Below, in pieces: positions 11,901 to 21,991 of a DNA stretch of 64,000 nt. The translations under genes and the position numbers were made by a program. The notes below the pieces were generated by a model, which worked only from the letters and a program-made list of their open reading frames with translations, was not told the origin of the DNA and made no database searches. Source of the DNA: Chimonanthus salicifolius (lineage: Eukaryota; Streptophyta; Magnoliopsida; Laurales; Calycanthaceae); contig CM023540.1 in the NCBI GenBank assembly GCA_013350335.1, forward strand, positions 27,879,175 through 27,943,174. Direction: 5' to 3'. Position 1 is the stretch's first letter. The number at the start of each line of letters is the position of its first letter.

Positions 11901-14900
11901 CTAGATATTTTAGACTGTCTGACTAGATAATGGAAAAAATGTTAAAATAGTTAGTGTACTATTTTAAATAATAATTGTTTAATTGAATCTGATTAGTGTA
12001 CTAAATAATAAATCAATAGCATTTAAAATTTTAAATAACCTTTAATAACATTCATCATATAATTTTTTAAAATAGATATAATTATACAAAAGATTGAAAA
12101 GAAAAAAAGAGAGATTTGTTAATAAAAAAGTAAAAGATTAAATAGATATCTCAACTGAAAAATAAAAAATAAATATCACCCTTGCTTAGCTGAAGGCAAG
12201 AAAAAGGGGTCAAGCAGTCCTCACATAAGGACTGGTGACGGCAATGTGCGAACTTAATGTTAAGTTAGGGTTTCTGTTTCCCATTTGCATCGTTGGACCG
12301 AAGGGGAAAAAACCGATAAACACAGGAGGGGCGGAGCAGAGACAAAGGAGAAAAGAGGAAACGGCAACAAAGAGCCAACGATGAAGAAAAATAAGAGAAA
12401 GAGGAAAGGGGAAGAAGAAAAAAAGAGATAGTTTCCTTCAAAAGCCTTGCAAAAATCCATTTTCCAAATCTCATCTATAGACCTCTTCCCTTTTTCCGCA
12501 GAATCTCACGACTCTACGATTCATGGAGGTGAATCGTACGATTATCTTCCATTTACAATTTTGTATATGATTTGGCTCGTTGGAGGTCACGATTTGATTC
12601 GAATCGCACAATTCGAACCGTGAATCGTGCAATTTTAACAACATTGGTATTGTTGACAAATCTTTGGCTAATGAGGTGCATCAACATCTGAACCTAGGGG
12701 CTTCTTTATGAGTTTCTTCCACCATGTGCATATTAAAACATTGTGATGACTTCTTTTTCTATTTTAGTTTTTGTTATTCCAACATTTTTAAAGAATCATG
12801 AACACGAATGCTTGTAAAGTAAATCAATTTGTACTCTCTTGGAAACAGACCAGCATGAATGTGAAGATGCGAGCTAATGCATTTGCATCATTCGGAGCGT
12901 TGAGCAACTATGGTGTTGGTGCACAACAAGAGGCTTTTCTTGATCAGGTATTTACCTTTTGAACATTGAATTACAATTAGAAAAATATAGACCTCCTTGA
13001 GTCAACTAAATAAGAATTGGATGGCATGCTTTCTTGGTTGTCCAACATGTTTTTAGTCATGCATTATATTTTTATCCTGTTACAAATTATTTTCTTTTAC
13101 CAAGTAGGGTTAGTTTGTAGTTTTAGGAATTGGACCTTGAATGCTAAATTTCGTAATTAGTTCCACATTTCAAGAAAACATGAAATTAAATGTGGAAAAT
13201 GAGTGAATTTAGTTTAGAGGGGAAAGAAAAGCTTAGACCATAGACAAAATGTTATTATTGCTTCAAAGCAAGATCAGAGAGCTTGGAACATGTAGTTGTG
13301 TTTTTGGGTTCTATTAGGCATCAAAAGCTTGAATGAGGTAGAACTGTTAGCTAGCAAACATGTACTGCTATGTTGGAATAGAGTTTGGGAGGGATGGGGA
13401 AAAATTAGTTGTAGAAAACTGCAAGATGACAGGGAGGAGCAGTTTCACTACAAATCCTCAAAGATCGGAGCCGAAGTGGACACCGTAATCCGGCGGTTGA
13501 TAGGAACACCGGTGAGGAATAGTAACAATGGAAGAAAGAAACTCCTTCCAATGTTCGGAAAATCGTTCTGGCTGATACCATGTAGAATTTAATAATGAAG
13601 AAATGGAAAAAAGGAGAAAATGTGGAGAAGAATTCTTCTCTGTATATTGTGTTGATCTATCTTCCTCTTAGAGGATATATAAATAAATAGGAAAAAGAGA
13701 GCTAAATTAGGTGGCAAAAAAGGAATATAAATAAAATATACTTATCTACAATAAATCATACAACCACATAGTTGACCTTCCAAAATAGGATAAGTCAGGT
13801 CAATAATCCTGTGTCGGGTCCCACAACATTGAATGCATAGAATCATGAGTCTCCATGGTTTTATAGGTAGTTTTAAACCTTTGGTTTCTTAGATATCAGA
13901 GGAACGGATTTTCTAGGGTATCCCCTATTCTCGGTTGTGATTTAAGGAGCCCACCCTACACTGCATCAATAGCATTCTAAGGGTAAAAATATGGATCGAA
14001 GGAATCCAAATGACCCCAATTAAGCCTAGAATCAATTTTTTTTTTTTACCTAGAATCTCACATAATCCACATGTGTACCCATGGTTCCACTTTTTAACAT
14101 CTATGCATCATAGAGGGCTTTTATTCTTCATGGAGTCAGTTGGACAAACTCCATTCATGAGCCTGGTTGGACTTCTTGAGGCACTCCAATTTATCCAAGC
14201 CATAGGTGATATGGTCCCAGTCCACATCCACTATTGCATCAGAGCTCCATGTGGGGGCCTACCTAATGATTATGGGGCTAGGTTGTTTAGAGAGGTTTAT
14301 GCTTGCATATGATGTCAGTAAAAAATCAGTTTGATTAGATGAATGGTAAATAAAGGAACAATTTTGTCAAGTTATCAAATAGTGCATATAAATCTAGTTT
14401 CATATTCAGAAACTTTTTTTTTTCTCTCCTTCTCTTCATTTAGGCACAAACTGCATATCCTTCCAATATTGTATCAGTTAGATAGTTTGACTTCATCCAA
14501 GCCATTTTGGGATTACCAGGCACATACAATTGCATCCCATTGTCCACTCAACTGTTGATCAGTAAACCTAAACTGTTGTTGACTGATCCTTGCTATCTGA
14601 AAAGGTTGGCTATATTAAATTCTTTTTGGATGTATGTTTTTAACTTTGATGAACTGGTTCCTAAATGGCTTCTAAGAAGATTTACTATTTTCAAATTGTT
14701 GAAACTAAGGTAATCTTGGACTCAAGTGAGGACCATGGCCTTTGCCCCCATTCGCCCCCAACCAACTACCCACAACAACCTTATCTTGTTCAGCCATTAC
14801 CTCTTATGGTTTCTTTCACTGCAGTAACAGTGGCATGCACATTCATGGTATTATCTGCCATCTATATGTTCTATGTTAGTGGATGCAAGCATATGATTCT

Positions 14901-17900
14901 TCCCTTACATGATGCCACAAGAAAAGCCTGGTGATATTATTTGACGATTCCAATTGCATATTAATTACACTTTCAGGTTCATGCTGCATTTCCACGCTTG
15001 ATTCTCCATGTTCATGATGATGATTCTGATGTGCGTCAAGCTTGCCGGGTATGACACTTGTCAATCCTCTATTAAATCTGTATGAATCTTACTTTTATGG
15101 AACCTAACACTCGTATGTTAATAGAATACACTTAGACGAATTGCGACCTTAATGGGAGTTGACGGCTTGCCTGCTGTTTTCAACACTACTAGTTTTAATT
15201 CTGACCACCGGTATATAATGGATCACTGAGTCACATTATCTGTTATTTGTATTCGTATAATGTTCAGTTCCACATAAATTTACCGAGAATATTTCTTGTT
15301 TATGCAGAAGTGACTATGAGGACTTTATTAGGGATGTAACAAGGCTACTCTGTCAAAACTTTGCATATAGAACTGATACTTACATGTCATTGACGATCCA
15401 GGTTTGCATTGTTTGTTGGTTTTGCAATGTCCCTTAAAATTGTTGCTGCTGATGACCAAATGATCTGAACCACTGCTTATTTTTACTTGATGCAGGCTTT
15501 TGATGCTCCTTGGCCAGTCATACAGGCCAATGCCGTTTACTTCGCCAGCAGCATGCTGTCCATTCTAGATGATGAACGCTCCTCTACCCCCTATCTTACA
15601 CAGGTATGTCACTCAACCCTATGTTCTCCATCACTAACTAATACAATCTAGCATGCTATGATACACAACAGAAGTAGACAATTTCTGTTTATGCCATGCT
15701 TGATTTTTAATTTTATGTATGAAATCCATGTCATTGTTGTATCCATGGTGTCCCTAATATATTTAGGTGCCATAGCTTACATGTCATTTGTTACTATGAC
15801 TACCAAAGTGTATATTGCCTGCACCTTCCCCCAACCTCCGCTCCGTTAACATAGTTCTTTGAACATGCAGCCCTTCAATTCTTTGTATTGGGGATGCCCC
15901 CAGTCATTTTCTTTTCTTGCCCATACAGTCATAAATGATATTTCATGTTCTTCTCTTCTGGTGGAGCAACCTTTAGGTTTCTTCTCATGTGCTTGTTCAG
16001 TTGTTCCTAATTTTGTCTCTGTTTTTTCTTTTCTTTTTTGAGCAGTAACAAAGATGATTTATATTAATAGAGTAATAAAAAGCATGGTTGTTAAAATCTT
16101 ACGATTCACGATTCGTATCTTACGATTCATTACAATATGATAAGAGGAACGATTCGTATCTATCAACAAATCTTACGATTCGTATAAATAATAGAATTAT
16201 GGGGTTATTAGAAGTGTGAAAGCATGAAACATTTCGTTTTAATGGTTTTTAAGGCTTGAGGTGATGAGCATTTAAGACCTTTCGATTTTATTAGGGTTTT
16301 TTAGTTCATTATTGACTTTTCATAGTATAGTTGGATTATATACTAGTCTTCTACTTTTGGAGTTGGAGCATTGAAATTTAAGCTCCAATGAACTAATTAC
16401 ATAGAATTCACTTCATATTGAAAGAAAGTTGGAGAATTGCTCATGTTATTACATTTTAGATATATTTTACGTTATTTCATATATTAAATATTTTAGGAGA
16501 AAACACTTATGAATTTTACGATTTTACGATTTACGATACACGATTTGCGATTCAAGATGTATTAACGATTTACGATACGATTCGATTTTCACAACATTGA
16601 TAAAAAGTACCAAGTACATCAGGGGAAAAGAGGGTCTAGAAGGGCTAGTGACGCAGGACACTAAATTGAGTAAACCTAACTGGCAAAATTGATGCAAGAC
16701 ACAAAAGAAACAGTAACCCTAGGAAACTAATGCGAGTAAGATAGAATACAATGACTAAAATTAAATATGCTATGGCTGAAATTAAGGTTCAAATTAATAT
16801 TTACAAATTAAGAATATAACCCTGTCACAAATAATCAAGCAATTCTTGGAATCTAATATAAACGATTATAAACCATTCTAGACCAAGTCACATTCGCAGT
16901 GAGGGTCCCTCAAAACAAAAGGGTTTGTTAGATCCCACAGACATGTAGGTCTTTCATGAGAAATATCGCTTAAGCTGGCTGTTTGATAGTAATATGTAAG
17001 GGAAAACTATAGGACAGCAGTAGTATGTATTCTTGACGGTGTGGAACAGCACAAGGGGATCTAGGAAGGATACGGCAGCAGTGTATGGCAGTTTATGGGG
17101 CTGTTTTGGCGTTGGGACAGCAGGGTAGGGGAGAAGAGGAAGTATGTAAGGTAAGGGAAGTGGCGATTAAGGTTGGGGTTTAAAGGAGAGGATTAGGATT
17201 AGGGTTTAGATGTGGGCTAGGGTTAGGGTTTCGATGATTTGGCTAGTAGATGGGTGGTTTGTTGTTTGGGTTGGGGCGGCAACACAGGAAAAGGGAGGGA
17301 TGAAAATTGAGGCAGTTAGGTAAGGGATTTGGATGTAGGGTTGGGGCGGCACCAAGGCAAAGGGAAAAGGGGGAAAATTCGAAAATTCTAGGGTTTCAAG
17401 GGAAGAAAAAGGAGGAAGAAAGAGAAGAAGAAAGGAAAGAGAGAAGAAAAGATAGAAGAATACCTGGATAGAGGGAAGGACTTCTCACCAAGTTCTTGGA
17501 TTCTCACTAAGGAGCACCATCTTGTGGAGCAAGAGAGGCTTCAGCTGAAACTTTCAATTAATCTTCATTGAATTCGAATGAGGCTACAAGGGAATACTTA
17601 TAGGGTTCACAATAAAACATGCCCAAATTGCCCCTAAATAAAAGAAACCCAAAATTACAATAAAATGCCTAAAATACCCTCAAATAATTTAAAATAACTA
17701 AACCAACATAATGACAATAACATAAAAAAAAAAAAAAACGTGAATTAGAGACGCTCTGCATCAGCTGGACCCAAAAAAAACACATGAGAAAAACAGAAGA
17801 ATAAAAACATCCATCTAACAAATACAATCAATTGAGCATCAATCATGCTCGAGCTCCTCCTATCTCAAAGGTGAAAGACACCAGAGACTGGATTGTCAAC

Positions 17901-19393
17901 TCCATTCTTTACAAAGAAATCTGTCACACGTTAGTTGTCCGACTAACCTGGGCGAAGGGTACATCGAGTCCCAAAGCGAGAGCCCTAGTCTCCCTAACCA
18001 TGGTAATCAATCTCCAGGGGGGGTCGTGTCCGTCCTTTTGTCCATTTGATTGCATTTGTCGAATCCCCTTCTATCACTAGTTTTCTGAACCCAGAACATG
18101 TCCAAATGGTCAAAGCTCTCCTAATACTGGGGAGTTCCGCCTCGTTTGAATCCCTAATCCCCACTGACTTCGTGAATACTAACGATGTTTGGCCGTTGTG
18201 GTCCCTATGAACGCTTCATATCCTTGTTGGTCCTGGTTTTCCCCTAGAAGCTCCATCCACATTGAATTTCAGGACACCTTATTGAGGAGGGACCAGTTGA
18301 CTAAGGTCTTCGGCTTCCTAGGTGTCCTCTCATGCAACCTTCCCACGACGAAAAGAGATCGGTGGCCTTAAGACCTTTGAACTCTTTACTGAATAGAAGC
18401 CAAACACAAAGCCTCCATTTGGCTATTTGAAAAAGCTCATTAACCTTAGTTGACTTTACTTCGAAGATTCTGGAATTTCTTTTCTTCCAAATTGTCCATA
18501 AGACTGTAGATGGAATCGTGTTCTAGGTCGCCTTCACCCTAGGGCTAAGTCTGGAGAGGAACCAAGACCACACTAGTCCTTCGCTAGTTCTTTCGAAAAC
18601 CCATGGTACATCCATAAGGTTAGCGAAATTTATCCATAAATTCCAAGCAACTGGGCTTCTAACGAAATTGTGATCTACATCTTTCTCCATCGATCTACAC
18701 AGCTAACAACTAAGATCCTCCTCCGATCTCAATAACCCTTTCCTCGTAAGGTCTATTCTGGTAAAAACCTTTCCCTTTAGAGAGCACCACACAAAAATTT
18801 GAACCCTTGGGGGAGCTAAGCTTTTTCAGGCTAGACTAGAGAGAGAGTCCACATTGTATTGTTGTTGAAGGACCAAATCTACCATTGTCTTAACCAAGTA
18901 GACACCCAATGAATCACCCGTCCAAACAAGTTCATCCTCTTCTCCTAAAGACAATGGGAACTCACTTAACTAGGCTAACCCTGAAGGATCTCAACTCTCT
19001 CTTGAAGTCAATTTTTTTCATGACTATCTATCTGAAGCCTATATTAGGCTTCTCTAAATCATAATAGAAACTCTACAAATTTTCCTTCTCACTATAAACT
19101 TTTCCATGAATCATCTCAATAGGAAAGTGGCTTCTACTATTGATTTACCATTATCAAGTGGATTTTACCACAATATTATGATCTTTTTTTTTCAAATGAT
19201 AATATTATGATTAAACTTATACACCTGTTTCTAGGTTTTTGGGATGTTAGTAGGCAAAATGAGACAATCTCCCGATATGGTTGTTCGAGCAACAAGCTCA
19301 TCGGCACTAGGTACTTTACTGAAAGCACACTCACTCACTTGGAGAGGATCACGACTTGATCGAGTTGATTCAGCTCAGAGGACCAATGAATGA
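2930..19393 (+). CDS. SGR6: SHOOT GRAVITROPISM 6-like HEAT-repeat protein, C-terminal part
   Basis: Spliced gene entering from upstream; its N-terminal part is outside the window. Exons fitted by reading frame and GT-AG sites: 2930-3030, 4353-4458, 8424-8537, 8666-8740, 12849-12947, 14977-15048, 15125-15210, 15308-15401, 15496-15603 and 19235-19393 (stop TGA 19391-19393). They join in one frame to 337 residues. Recognisable stretches are [89 protein letters not shown] and the end [16 protein letters not shown]. These match the C-terminus of plant maestro-HEAT-like (MROH) proteins represented by Arabidopsis SGR6, a vacuole-membrane-associated protein needed for shoot gravitropism. The alpha-helical pairs, with acidic or P-rich turns between them, are HEAT-like. 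Introns of 4.0, 4.1, 2.0 and 3.6 kb are swollen by transposons, yet every exon is open, so the gene looks functional. Orthology is from remembered family sequence. Confidence 0.93.
3191..3211. repeat. (CA)n microsatellite
   Basis: A short uninterrupted CA dinucleotide run of about 10 units in the SGR6 intron just after exon 2930-3030. Confidence 0.85.
3335..3860. mobile_element. possible solo LTR
   Basis: Low-confidence call. The block could start TGTTACGAGTCC and end GATTCTAACA (TG...CA). It contains a promoter/leader-like tail (GTAATAAAAATTGGAGAAAG, then TTGTTGGACTCTGTGTC) and repeated ACTAGCGCT/ACTGGCGCT motifs in a GGGACTTTTAGTGCCCC context. I found no matching target duplication, so the ends are guesses. 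Confidence 0.3.
4459..6634. other. SGR6 intron, AT-rich, no gene
   Basis: First half of a 4.0-kb intron. It is AT-rich with T- and A-homopolymers (4488-4497, 4850-4864, 5898-5912). The small open frames have no recognisable protein content. I see no defined element until the target duplication at 6616-6634. Confidence 0.5.
6635..8274 (+). mobile_element. poly(A)-tailed retroposon with 19-bp target duplication
   Basis: The 19-bp sequence AAGCATCAGATTCAATTTG occurs exactly at 6616-6634 and 8275-8293. Directly before the second copy is an A-run (about 8265-8276), so a poly(A)-tailed element inserted here by LINE-type target-primed integration. The 1.64-kb insert lacks any reverse-transcriptase motif. 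It holds a 5' open frame (to about 7075; includes [20 protein letters not shown]), a central promoter-like stretch (CCCCCTATAAATGCCC near 7622) and a T-rich tail resembling plant L1 3' ends (GGTTACCCTTTATGGGTGGG). It could be an internally deleted LINE or a retroposed chimeric transcript. Confidence 0.75.
8741..9370. other. SGR6 intron, no gene
   Basis: Start of the 4.1-kb intron after exon 8666-8740. It holds an A-run at 8935-8948 and hydrophobic small open frames without recognisable content. It ends at the T-run that begins the minus-strand LINE. Confidence 0.5.
9954..10184 (-). repeat. TRIM LTR (3' LTR)
   Basis: 231 bp, starting TGTAACGACCCGTCCC and ending GGGCGGGGTATTACA on the plus strand. 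It shares an internal AAAAGGCCTCATGCTAGAAG block with the partner LTR. The same family occurs as a truncated solo LTR at 52159-52276. Confidence 0.9.
10185..10198 (-). other. TRIM polypurine tract
   Basis: On the minus strand AAGGGGGGTAAAT abuts the 3' LTR, the expected plus-strand-priming site of an LTR element. Confidence 0.75.
10271..10281 (-). other. TRIM primer-binding site (tRNA-iMet)
   Basis: TGGTATAAGAG on the minus strand, two bases inside the 5' LTR. It differs from the canonical initiator-methionine primer site at one base. Confidence 0.85.
10284..10513 (-). repeat. TRIM LTR (5' LTR)
   Basis: 230 bp, the partner of 9954-10184. Many differences from it are C/T or G/A transitions, as expected after decay of methylated cytosines. 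Confidence 0.9.
10905..11716 (+). mobile_element. LINE 3' fragment, zf-RVT end plus RNase H
   Basis: The plus strand encodes [20 protein letters not shown] then, after a frameshift, an RNase H domain at 11230-11630. The domain has the first Asp region (KLNFDGSCM), [12 protein letters not shown], a Glu block ([18 protein letters not shown]), [15 protein letters not shown] and [15 protein letters not shown]. It ends in an A-run at about 11708-11716. It is 5'-truncated. It differs in sequence and orientation from the LINE at 9371-10788, so it is a separate lineage. Confidence 0.8.
11717..12500. other. AT-rich intron stretch, no gene
   Basis: AT-rich to 12180, then a purine-rich block at 12300-12430 whose reverse strand gives low-complexity Ser/Phe/Leu-rich frames. 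I see no support for a gene; it may be interior sequence of the family B element. Confidence 0.5.
12948..13392. other. SGR6 intron, no gene
   Basis: Ordinary AT-rich intron sequence between exon 12849-12947 and the LTR-retrotransposon fragment. Confidence 0.45.
13393..13828 (-). mobile_element. truncated LTR retrotransposon: 5' LTR, primer site, start of interior
   Basis: On the minus strand, 13828 to 13581 reads as a 248-bp LTR (TGTTGTGGGACC...AAATTCTACA). It is followed immediately by TGGTATCAGCC, the initiator-tRNA-Met primer site. Interior sequence continues to about 13393 with an open stretch like the start of a gag leader or gag. The rest of the element and the second LTR are absent. 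Confidence 0.65.
13829..14976. other. SGR6 intron, no gene
   Basis: About 1.1 kb without recognisable coding blocks or defined repeats, ending at the acceptor TTTCAG before exon 14977-15048. Confidence 0.5.
16083..16599. mobile_element. family B hAT-like MITE
   Basis: 517 bp with imperfect terminal inverted repeats (CATGGTTGTTAAAATC left; CAATGTTGTGAAAATC inverted right). It is flanked by the exact 8-bp duplication ATAAAAAG (16075-16082 and 16600-16607). Just inside each end are repeated TTACGATTC/ACGATTCG motifs. The interior is AT-rich and non-coding. The 8-bp duplication and CA...TG ends fit the hAT superfamily. Confidence 0.8.
16608..17849. other. repeat-derived intron sequence, unresolved
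   Basis: G-rich minisatellite-like text (TAGGGTTTAGATGTGGGCTAG, TTAGGGTTTCG) at 17190-17250, purine-rich 17400-17460, then a block resembling LTR-retrotransposon leader or end sequence to an A-run at 17727-17740. No protein domain recognised and no element ends located. Confidence 0.4.
17850..19040 (-). mobile_element. L1-type LINE 3' part (zf-RVT and RNase H)
   Basis: The minus strand encodes, with frame breaks, a zf-RVT region near 18620-18810 ([39 protein letters not shown]). Further on is the linker [20 protein letters not shown]. An RNase H block at about 17850-18300 includes [28 protein letters not shown] and [18 protein letters not shown]. It lies antisense in the last SGR6 intron (15604-19234). 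Degenerate. Confidence 0.75.
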
Positions 19394-21991
19394 AGTATAT
19401 AACCTGAAAGGAGGATACCAGAAGTGAAAGTGGATGACCAGGAGAATTATAGTTGGATCAGCTAAGTCATACTCATGAGTTTCTGTCCAGACGGAGAGGT
19501 CCATTTGTTGAATTGTACAGATCATGCATGTAACTTTATTCTGTATCATTTTCTCCCTGTTGTAGTTATTTGTACAAGTTCGCATATTTATTTGTACAGT
19601 TTGTATGATGTATCCATTTTTTTCTTGTTTTTCTTTTTCTTTTTTTAGTGAGTGTTGTATCCTTTTGTACGAGTAAACTAAGAGATGTAAAGATTAGACC
19701 AGTTTTTTATATGCAAAAACCTGTACTGATCATGGTTTCAGCGAAGAATTTAAAACTGGAAAGAGAGAGAGAGGGGGGTTGAGAACTTTTCTTCTGGTTG
19801 GCTTAGGAAGTTGCTCTCTCCTTCAAGTGATCTTCCCAACAATCCAATGGAGTTCCAAGTGATGGCCAAGAACCCACCTCTGAAAGTGAGAGGTCTTCAG
19901 TTCAATTTTCACTCTCCCAAAGGGTCACTCTCCGTAGTTTTACCACGTGTATATGTGGATAGGGAGGTTTGTACATGTCTTAGAGATTACTCAGGTGCTC
20001 TAAGAGGTCTGGACACCTTGATCTTAAAAAAAAAAAAAAAATTGTTCTTCCTGACGTGGTTTGTCAGATAATTGCCACAGGATGCCTAAGACATTGCCCA
20101 TCGTTGAAGACGATATTTTGGTACTTGCTGGCTTAACCAGCTGGGACTGAAGTTTGAAAATTCTTTGATTGGTTTTAAAAAATGCCTTAGGTAGAGCAGT
20201 AAAAATCCTAAAACCCAGTCAAAACTGATTGAAACCACCAGAATTCTGCAGGATGTTTATTTAGATTAAGAGATTCCACAGGCTTCCTTTTCATGTTTCA
20301 AAACTCAGCAGATGCAATGTGGTATCACTCATGGCACCTTTTTTGTTTCGATCCAATCACTCTAGTCAGTCATATACCGACATTTTAGAATTTTCCAATA
20401 CCACTAGACTGTAGTCATCTGTTCCACAGACTCGCTAAGGATATGGAAAAGTTTAGGTGCTTGGGTTGTGTCAAATGGTGGGTCTCACTTGATGAGCACA
20501 AAAGTTATATAGATAAATAGATATCATGGGGATGATCATATAAAAATGGAATTCGTTAAATAATGTTAAATATTGATTTTTTAAAATTAAAAATGAACTA
20601 TTGGTAAATATTTTGGCGTGTCATGATTATATCAATAGTTAGGATGCATCAAACGAAAATTATGAAATGTTGGATCAAATTTTTAGAGAAATAATTTAGC
20701 AGATTCAATTTAACATAAAATGAATCCTGTATGGGTCTTCATGCCTGAGCATGAAATAAGTCTGCCATTTTTAAGATTTGCCCCTAGGTAAACTAGCAAA
20801 TACCCAAGTGCTCAAGCACAAGGCCCACTTAATGGTAAAATCTAAACACTTAGTCATTTTTTTTATTAATTTCGATCATCTTTTTTTCGTTTAATGTTTT
20901 TTTTATTGTTGGAGTAATCATGGAAGACAAAGATATTTGTCTTACAGTTTATTTTTTTTTAAAAAAAAAATAGGTGTTACAATAATTTGACGGGTATTAT
21001 TTTATATACTTTGATAGCTCATAATATAAATTATCTATTCAATTTTTTTTCTTTATCTCTGAGCGCCTGTATTGTGCAAATCCCTTGTGAGTCAGGTTTA
21101 TCTTTGTCCAAATAGCCGATATGAACCCATGAAACTGTGCATTAAAAAAAATAAAATCTAACTAGTTCTTTTCAAAACAGCTGTAAGTAACTTGTTTAGC
21201 ACGATAGGCTTGATAAAAAACAATGGGCTGGATAAAACAGTAGGTGGTGGATGGTTAGTTGTAGTTGGTTCAACTGTTCAAGACTTGACCTGTGCACATT
21301 CACATGTGAATATGTGAATCGTGTTATACTCCCAAGGATTTAGCCTACATCTCGACTTCCAATCTTTTTATCAGGATAATCATTTGTTGTCTTCCACAAA
21401 TCGATCTACTTTCAGATTTTTCTCACAAATCCACGCAGGTTCAGAGAAAAATGTTGGCCAAAATCTGAAATTTCACCCATGTCTTTTGAGTCAAACGAAG
21501 TGATAAATAAAAATAGCAATTTACTAATTTTTATTAAAATTTTAAAAATGAAAGACCTAGATTTTCAACCAATATGTACCTAAATATGAGCTCATGTTTA
21601 CTAAAATCGCGGTGTTATTTCAAATATCCAGTCTTAAAATATCCAAGATGGTATGGTACATGAGAGATTTAATCCGAATATATGACGGAGACACTGATTT
21701 TTTTATAATAAAGAATTGAGATTATTGCCCCACAATATGACCCTCGCCTATCTAGAATTTAAAAATTCTCACAGAAACTTGCATAAAAGCTGCTGTTCTT
21801 CTATATTCATTCACGTTTTTCATATGCAACGTACAAAACTCTAATATTCCTCCCATTGCCAAGCCCCAATACATCAAGAGAACATCAAACGGGAGTCTGA
21901 TTATGCTCACAAGAAACTCACCAACACAATGGATATCATAGACACTGGCCATCTGAATTAAAGCAGACGCTCTCTTCTGCTAAAACATTGA
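19394..21991. other. intergenic region between convergent SGR6 and PAO
   Basis: Contains the 3' UTR region of SGR6, a SINE-like unit near 19850-20040, and AT-rich DNA with T- and A-runs (20950-20975) from 20500 to the PAO 3' end. No gene recognised. Confidence 0.6.
19850..20040 (+). mobile_element. tRNA-derived SINE-like unit
   Basis: A tRNA-like head (TGATGGCCAAGAACCC as degraded A box; GAGGTCTTCAGTTCAATTTT as B box) is followed by a body and an A-run ending at about 20041. No clear target duplication found. Confidence 0.45.

Larger units (their letters stand above)
10789..12646. mobile_element. family B (ACGATTCG-motif) TIR element, with internal LINE
   Basis: The left end CAATGTTGTCAAACTCG and the right end (read inverted) CAATGTTGTTAAAATTGC form imperfect terminal inverted repeats like those of the clearer copy at 16083-16599. 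Next to the right end, 12505-12640 is packed with GATTCG/CGATT motifs. Minus-strand LINE sequence lies on both sides (9371-10788 and about 12647-12730), suggesting insertion into that LINE. I could not find a clean target duplication, so this could also be two separate pieces. Confidence 0.45.

Noticed and set aside
12260..12474. Reverse-strand Ser/Phe/Leu-rich open frames
   Set aside because: Low-complexity consequence of a purine-rich block on the plus strand; no start context or homology.
17170..17260. Telomere-like TTAGGG/TAGGGTT words
   Set aside because: Only scattered imperfect units (TAGGGTTTAGA, TTAGGGTTTCG), not a regular TTTAGGG array.
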